This document shows, piece by piece, positions 6,847 through 8,744 of a stretch of DNA of 8,744 nucleotides; the stretch's first letter is position 1; every line of letters starts with the position of its first letter. The position numbers were made by a program, and so were the translations under genes. The notes under the pieces were generated by a model, which had not been told where the DNA came from, did no database searches, and saw nothing but the letters and a program-made list of their open reading frames with translations. The stretch is taken from NCBI GenBank assembly GCA_035533335.1, contig DATLUC010000036.1:1-8744 (forward strand). The letters run 5' to 3'. This DNA is from DATKSS01 sp035533335 (GTDB lineage Bacteria > Chloroflexota > Dormibacteria > Dormibacterales > Dormibacteraceae).

Positions 6847-6869
6847 TTTGGCTATAATTCTGGCCATGG
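6844..6869. promoter_or_regulatory. Imperfect palindrome over the Phd/RelE promoter (candidate operator)
   Basis: CCAT (6844-6847) and TGGC (6849-6852) on the left are mirrored by GCCA (6863-6866) and ATGG (6866-6869) on the right, flanking the TATAAT box. Phd/YefM antitoxins are known to bind palindromes overlapping their own promoter and to repress with the toxin as co-repressor. The symmetry is seen; the operator role is inferred. The left arm uses the tRNA's CCA end. Confidence 0.3.
6853..6858 (+). promoter_or_regulatory. Putative -10 box of the Phd/RelE operon (leaderless-type)
   Basis: TATAAT lies 7 nt before the antitoxin ATG at 6866 and 6 nt after the tRNA CCA end. It predicts RNA starting at or almost at the ATG, and no Shine-Dalgarno site is present. 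The -35 position falls inside the tRNA 3' half and has no TTGACA-like match. The core GGCTATAAT matches that of tatA. Confidence 0.55.
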
Positions 6870-7138
6870 AACCCCTGCCACTCGCTGATGTCAAGAACCG
6901 CTTGTCGGAGGTCGTCGAGAAGGTCGCGAGCCAACACGACCGCGTGACGATCACACGCAATGGCCGGCCGGTGGCTGTCCTGGTGAGTCCACAGGACCTG
7001 GAGTCCCTGGAGGAGACTCTCGCCGTCTTGGGGGATTCCAAGGAACTTGCTGCCCTGAAGCGGGGTCTGGCCGATCTGGACGCCGGGCGCATCGCGACCT
7101 TGGAGGATATGAAGGCCGATCTCGCACGACGTGCCTGA
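6866..7138 (+). CDS. Phd/YefM family antitoxin
   Basis: The 90-aa product is the antitoxin of a type II toxin-antitoxin pair; it neutralises the RelE-type toxin by direct binding and autorepresses its promoter. The Phd/YefM fold is recognisable in PLADVKNRLSEVVEKV (4-20, first helix), HDRVTITRNGRPVAVLVS (24-41, the strand pair with the family RNGRPVAVLVS signature) and PQDLESLEETLAVL (42-55). The C-terminal part (56-90), charged and helical, would be the toxin-wrapping segment. I chose ATG 6866 because it directly precedes the Phd fold and follows a TATAAT box by 7 nt. The frame stays open upstream only through the tRNA gene, which cannot be coding. The toxin start at 7131 lies inside this gene (8-nt overlap), ensuring coupled synthesis. 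Confidence 0.92.
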   Translation: MEPLPLADVKNRLSEVVEKVASQHDRVTITRNGRPVAVLVSPQDLESLEETLAVLGDSKELAALKRGLADLDAGRIATLEDMKADLARRA

Positions 7139-7403
7139 GCTGTACCAGGTCGTCGTCAGTGCGGAGGCGCGCAAGTCTGTGCGCAGGCTTCCCAAGGAGG
7201 TGAATGCCGCGGTGGTGGTGGCTCTTGCCGCACTTGGGTCGGAGCCGCGCGCTGGGAAATCCCTTGTTGGGGAGTTGCGCGGCTTGTGGAGCCTGCGTCG
7301 CGGCGACTATCGCGTGCTCTATCGAATCAACGACGAAACAAAGCGGGTTGAGGTTGCCCGCATCCGGCATCGACGCGATGTCTACCGCCACAGAGCGCCG
7401 TAA
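7131..7403 (+). CDS. RelE/ParE family toxin (mRNA interferase type)
   Basis: The 90-aa GTG-started product overlaps the antitoxin by 8 nt. RelE toxins bind the ribosomal A site and cut mRNA. The family pattern is clear: YQVVVSAEARKSVRRLPKEV (5-24, helical pair), then GELRGLWSLRRGDYRVLYRI (47-66, the RelE L-R-G-D-Y-R-V-Y core), then VEVARIRHRRDVYRH (73-87). Basic residues expected for catalysis or RNA binding are present (Arg56, Arg57, Arg61, Arg81, Arg82), as is Tyr85 near the C-terminus, so the toxin looks intact. The pattern is closer to RelE than to ParE gyrase poisons, but the two share a fold. No Shine-Dalgarno site is visible, so translation probably depends on the upstream antitoxin gene. 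Confidence 0.92.
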   Translation: MPELYQVVVSAEARKSVRRLPKEVNAAVVVALAALGSEPRAGKSLVGELRGLWSLRRGDYRVLYRINDETKRVEVARIRHRRDVYRHRAP

Positions 7404-7451
7404 GCCCAGTTAGGAGACTGAAAAGCACGTCATACAGTTGTGACATACCAA

Positions 7452-7688
7452 ATGCAGAAGGTGATTTCGATCAGGCTTGACGAGGAGGCCCAAGAAGCGC
7501 TCCGCAAACTCACCGAGTCGGGTCGAAACCAATCCGATGCCGTCCGAGAAGCTATCGTCGAGCTCGCGCGGCGCGGACAACGCGGTGAGCTGGTCGCAGA
7601 GGCGCAGCGTCTGAGCGTTGACCGCGAGGATCGAACGGAGAAGGCTCGAGTGGCCCGTTTGATGGAATCCCTTCGTGCAGCGAGGTGA
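7452..7688 (+). CDS. Ribbon-helix-helix (CopG-type) antitoxin, partner of a broken MazF
   Basis: The 78-aa product begins with the RHH DNA-binding fold: strand QKVISIRLD (2-10), helix EEAQEALRKLTES (11-23), turn GRNQ, helix SDAVREAIVELARRG (28-42). A charged C-terminal helix (about 45-75) ends in MESLRAAR, the part that in this antitoxin class binds the toxin. I chose ATG 7452 because it places the strand at the N-terminus. GTG 7440, in frame, would add four residues. No Shine-Dalgarno site supports either. The gene starts 48 nt after relE, so it is probably a second, separate module. Its 3' end overlaps the start of a MazF-like reading frame (GTG 7675), the usual arrangement of this pair, but the toxin is disrupted. 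The antitoxin itself shows no damage. Confidence 0.85.
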   Translation: MQKVISIRLDEEAQEALRKLTESGRNQSDAVREAIVELARRGQRGELVAEAQRLSVDREDRTEKARVARLMESLRAAR

Positions 7689-7825
7689 GGTTTTTCGACT
7701 GCGGGCGCCCCGAGCAACCAGGCGGACACGAACAGGCCGGGCACCGTTACGGTGAGATCCTTCAGGCGGATGAACTGCTCAGCCTGTCCTCGGTGATGAT
7801 TGCGCCTACTTCTACTCGCGCCTGA
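7675..7825 (+). pseudogene. Decayed MazF/PemK-type toxin (frameshift, in-frame stop, lost C-terminus)
   Basis: Two frames together spell the N-terminal half of a MazF-type endoribonuclease. From GTG 7675 (frame 1) the reading is VQRGEVFRLRAPRATR, the typical RRGEVF-L-APR start. A +1 shift at about 7723 is then needed, and frame 2 continues GHEQAGHRYGEILQADELL, then SLSSVMIAPTSTRA, then TGA at 7823-7825. This corresponds to the family's GHEQ-G-RYGVVLQ-D and L-S-V-VAPTST blocks. After the stop, RPA still fits the usual S-A-R-P-A-S-F-R-P continuation, but the C-terminal half cannot be recognised. The start overlaps the antitoxin by 14 nt, as in intact pairs. No toxin should be made. The match is from memory of the family, not a search. 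A sequencing error could explain the shift but not also the stop and the missing C-terminus. Confidence 0.75.
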
Positions 7826-7951
7826 CGACCGGCCCGAATAACGTGCGCGTCGTCTAACGCGTTAAGAGACTTGCGCGAAAATCTCCATGTCGCGCTAAGA
7901 TCGGGGCGAATACGGTAGGCCTTAGCCTCCGGTTTGGGACTATGGTCGGTC

Positions 7952-8404
7952 TTACGGTGACGACCTTCCCGCAAGGTACCGGTTCCGCTGCTCTATCAAG
8001 GTCCGGAGATAAGTAGACAGGACCAATCGCTCCGCCAAGCGGCCCAGCCAGCCGGCGGGCGCTTCGAGCTCCACGATGTCAGTCATCTGGCTTCCGCCGT
8101 CGACTGGCTCGAATAGATGCTCGTGGTGGAATCGGTGGAACGGCCCGCGAACCTGTTCGTCAATGAACCGGTGTGGCCGGTCGAACGCGGTGATCCGACT
8201 CGTAAGTCGCCACGGTACTCCAAAGTGCCAGGCACGCCAGGTGATCTCGTCGCCCGGGCCCAGGAGGTCGGAGGTAACGCGGCCGATTGCGCGCTCGCGC
8301 GAGTGGGCCATCGACGCGACGTGTGCGGCCACCGAGAGCGACAGATCGAAGGCCTCGGCGGGCGGCATGGCGAGCTTCGTTACGCACTCAAACCGAACCG
8401 CCAC
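7952..8404 (-). CDS. SRPBCC (START-like) superfamily ligand-binding protein
   Basis: The 150-aa product has the pattern of the SRPBCC/polyketide-cyclase-like superfamily, a helix-grip fold with a deep hydrophobic pocket. Landmarks are VRFECVTKLAMPPAEAFDLS (3-22, first strand and helix), GRVTSDLLGPGDEITWRAWH (41-60), FGVPWRLTSRITAFDRPHRF (61-80), IDEQVRGPFHRFHHEHLFEP (81-100), GSQMTDIVELEAP (104-116), and a long C-terminal helix (about 117-145, GWLGRLAERLV, LRTLIEQRNRYL). This subgroup is common in soil bacteria and is usually annotated only as SRPBCC family or cyclase/dehydrase; no substrate is known. GTG 8404 is the furthest possible start, since an in-frame stop lies at 8425-8423 and no other start comes between. 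It runs opposite to the toxin-antitoxin genes and converges on the MazF remnant. No cofactor site or signal peptide is visible. Confidence 0.82.
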   Translation of the reverse strand: MAVRFECVTKLAMPPAEAFDLSLSVAAHVASMAHSRERAIGRVTSDLLGPGDEITWRAWHFGVPWRLTSRITAFDRPHRFIDEQVRGPFHRFHHEHLFEPVDGGSQMTDIVELEAPAGWLGRLAERLVLSTYLRTLIEQRNRYLAGRSSP

Positions 8405-8513
8405 CGCGCCATGATCACACGCTTACCCCCTCTCATGGAGATGCACGAACGCGGTCGCCTTAGCGCCGCCGACCCACCGTCGGACGAGCTGGAAGCCAGG
8501 AGGCGCGCGTGCG

Positions 8514-8744
8514 TTACAGCACCTCGACGCGACAACGGATTCCGGGCGCCGTGGCAAGCCGCTTGTCGACGGTCAGGAGGTCGGCCCCCAGGAGCTCAGC
8601 CAAAGCGACATAGGAAGCGTCGTAGGCGGTGAGGTTTGCCCTGAGTCGCCAGATGCGCTGCAATAGCGCCAGGTGCCCATAGCGCTGAATCGGAGCCTGC
8701 ATAAACTCGGTGAGCGCTCGTTCCGCGTGCCTAGGGCTGATCAG
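8514..8744 (-). CDS. PIN-domain (VapC-like) toxin, C-terminal part (5' end outside window)
   Basis: The frame is open from the window edge to the stop at 8516-8514, giving 76 residues. The ATG at 8702 is internal: coding sequence continues upstream to the edge as LISPRHAERALTEF. The segment RANLTAYDASYVALAELLGADLLTVDKRLATAPG is the C-terminal half of a VapC PIN ribonuclease. The Asp of TAYDA and the Asp of TVDKRLA are two of the acidic residues that hold the active-site magnesium. VapC toxins cut tRNA or rRNA and are held by a VapB-type antitoxin, usually encoded just upstream, which here would lie beyond base 8744. Whether the N-terminal catalytic Asp and the antitoxin are intact cannot be judged. 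The 109 nt between this stop and the SRPBCC start hold no gene I can support. Confidence 0.85.
   Translation of the reverse strand: MISPRHAERALTEFMQAPIQRYGHLALLQRIWRLRANLTAYDASYVALAELLGADLLTVDKRLATAPGIRCRVEVL

Noticed and set aside
6803..6865. Upstream extension of the Phd antitoxin frame
   Set aside because: It runs through the anticodon and T arms of tRNA-Pro. ATG 6866 with its TATAAT box fits much better.
7762..7974. 70-codon minus-strand frame as a real gene
   Set aside because: It overlaps the SRPBCC stop and lies antisense to MazF-like sequence. The TTG start has no support and the HTH resemblance is weak; kept only as a possible remnant in the findings.
8469..8483. Small hairpin CCGAC-CCACC-GTCGG after the PIN-domain gene as a terminator
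   Set aside because: Only 5 bp, with no T-run on either strand.
8117..8632. 171-codon plus-strand frame
   Set aside because: It is Arg-rich with no recognisable domain, and lies antisense to the SRPBCC gene and the PIN-domain gene, both of which show clear family patterns.

Overview
The window is high-GC bacterial chromosomal DNA. It probably comes from an actinobacterial-type or Chloroflexota/Dormibacterota-like organism. The reasons are the high GC, the use of GTG and TTG starts, few clear Shine-Dalgarno sites, and two TATAAT boxes placed 7-8 nt before start codons, as in leaderless mRNAs. No marker here fixes the taxon, so this placement is an inference.

Region 1 (1-3325) is a tightly packed plus-strand housekeeping cluster. 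It runs: the 3' end of uroporphyrinogen-III synthase (hemD), a membrane-anchored cyclophilin-type peptidyl-prolyl isomerase, tatA, tatC, RNase PH (rph), and an RdgB/HAM1 (d)ITP/XTP pyrophosphatase. Most junctions are ATGA or 8-nt overlaps. The one real gap, before tatA, holds an inverted repeat and a TATAAT box. TatA and TatC form the core twin-arginine translocase. Rph trims RNA 3' ends, and RdgB removes non-canonical purine nucleotides.

Region 2 (about 3326-6365) is one long hybrid sensor histidine kinase. It has about eight membrane segments, then PAS, HisKA, HATPase_c and two receiver domains. No HPt domain or separate response regulator is visible beside it.

Region 3 (6366-6769) has no convincing gene. 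It ends at a complete tRNA-Pro(UGG) gene with an encoded CCA (6770-6846).

Region 4 (6847-8744) is an accessory patch rich in toxin-antitoxin genes, starting 20 nt after the tRNA. It holds an intact Phd/YefM-RelE pair, an intact ribbon-helix-helix antitoxin followed by a broken MazF-type toxin (not a full-length open frame), a minus-strand SRPBCC-family gene, and the C-terminal part of a minus-strand VapC-like PIN toxin cut by the window edge. The main find is the decayed MazF gene behind its intact antitoxin. Second are the two leaderless-looking promoters that share the core GGCTATAAT. I see no CRISPR array, no insertion sequence and no clearly new multi-gene system.
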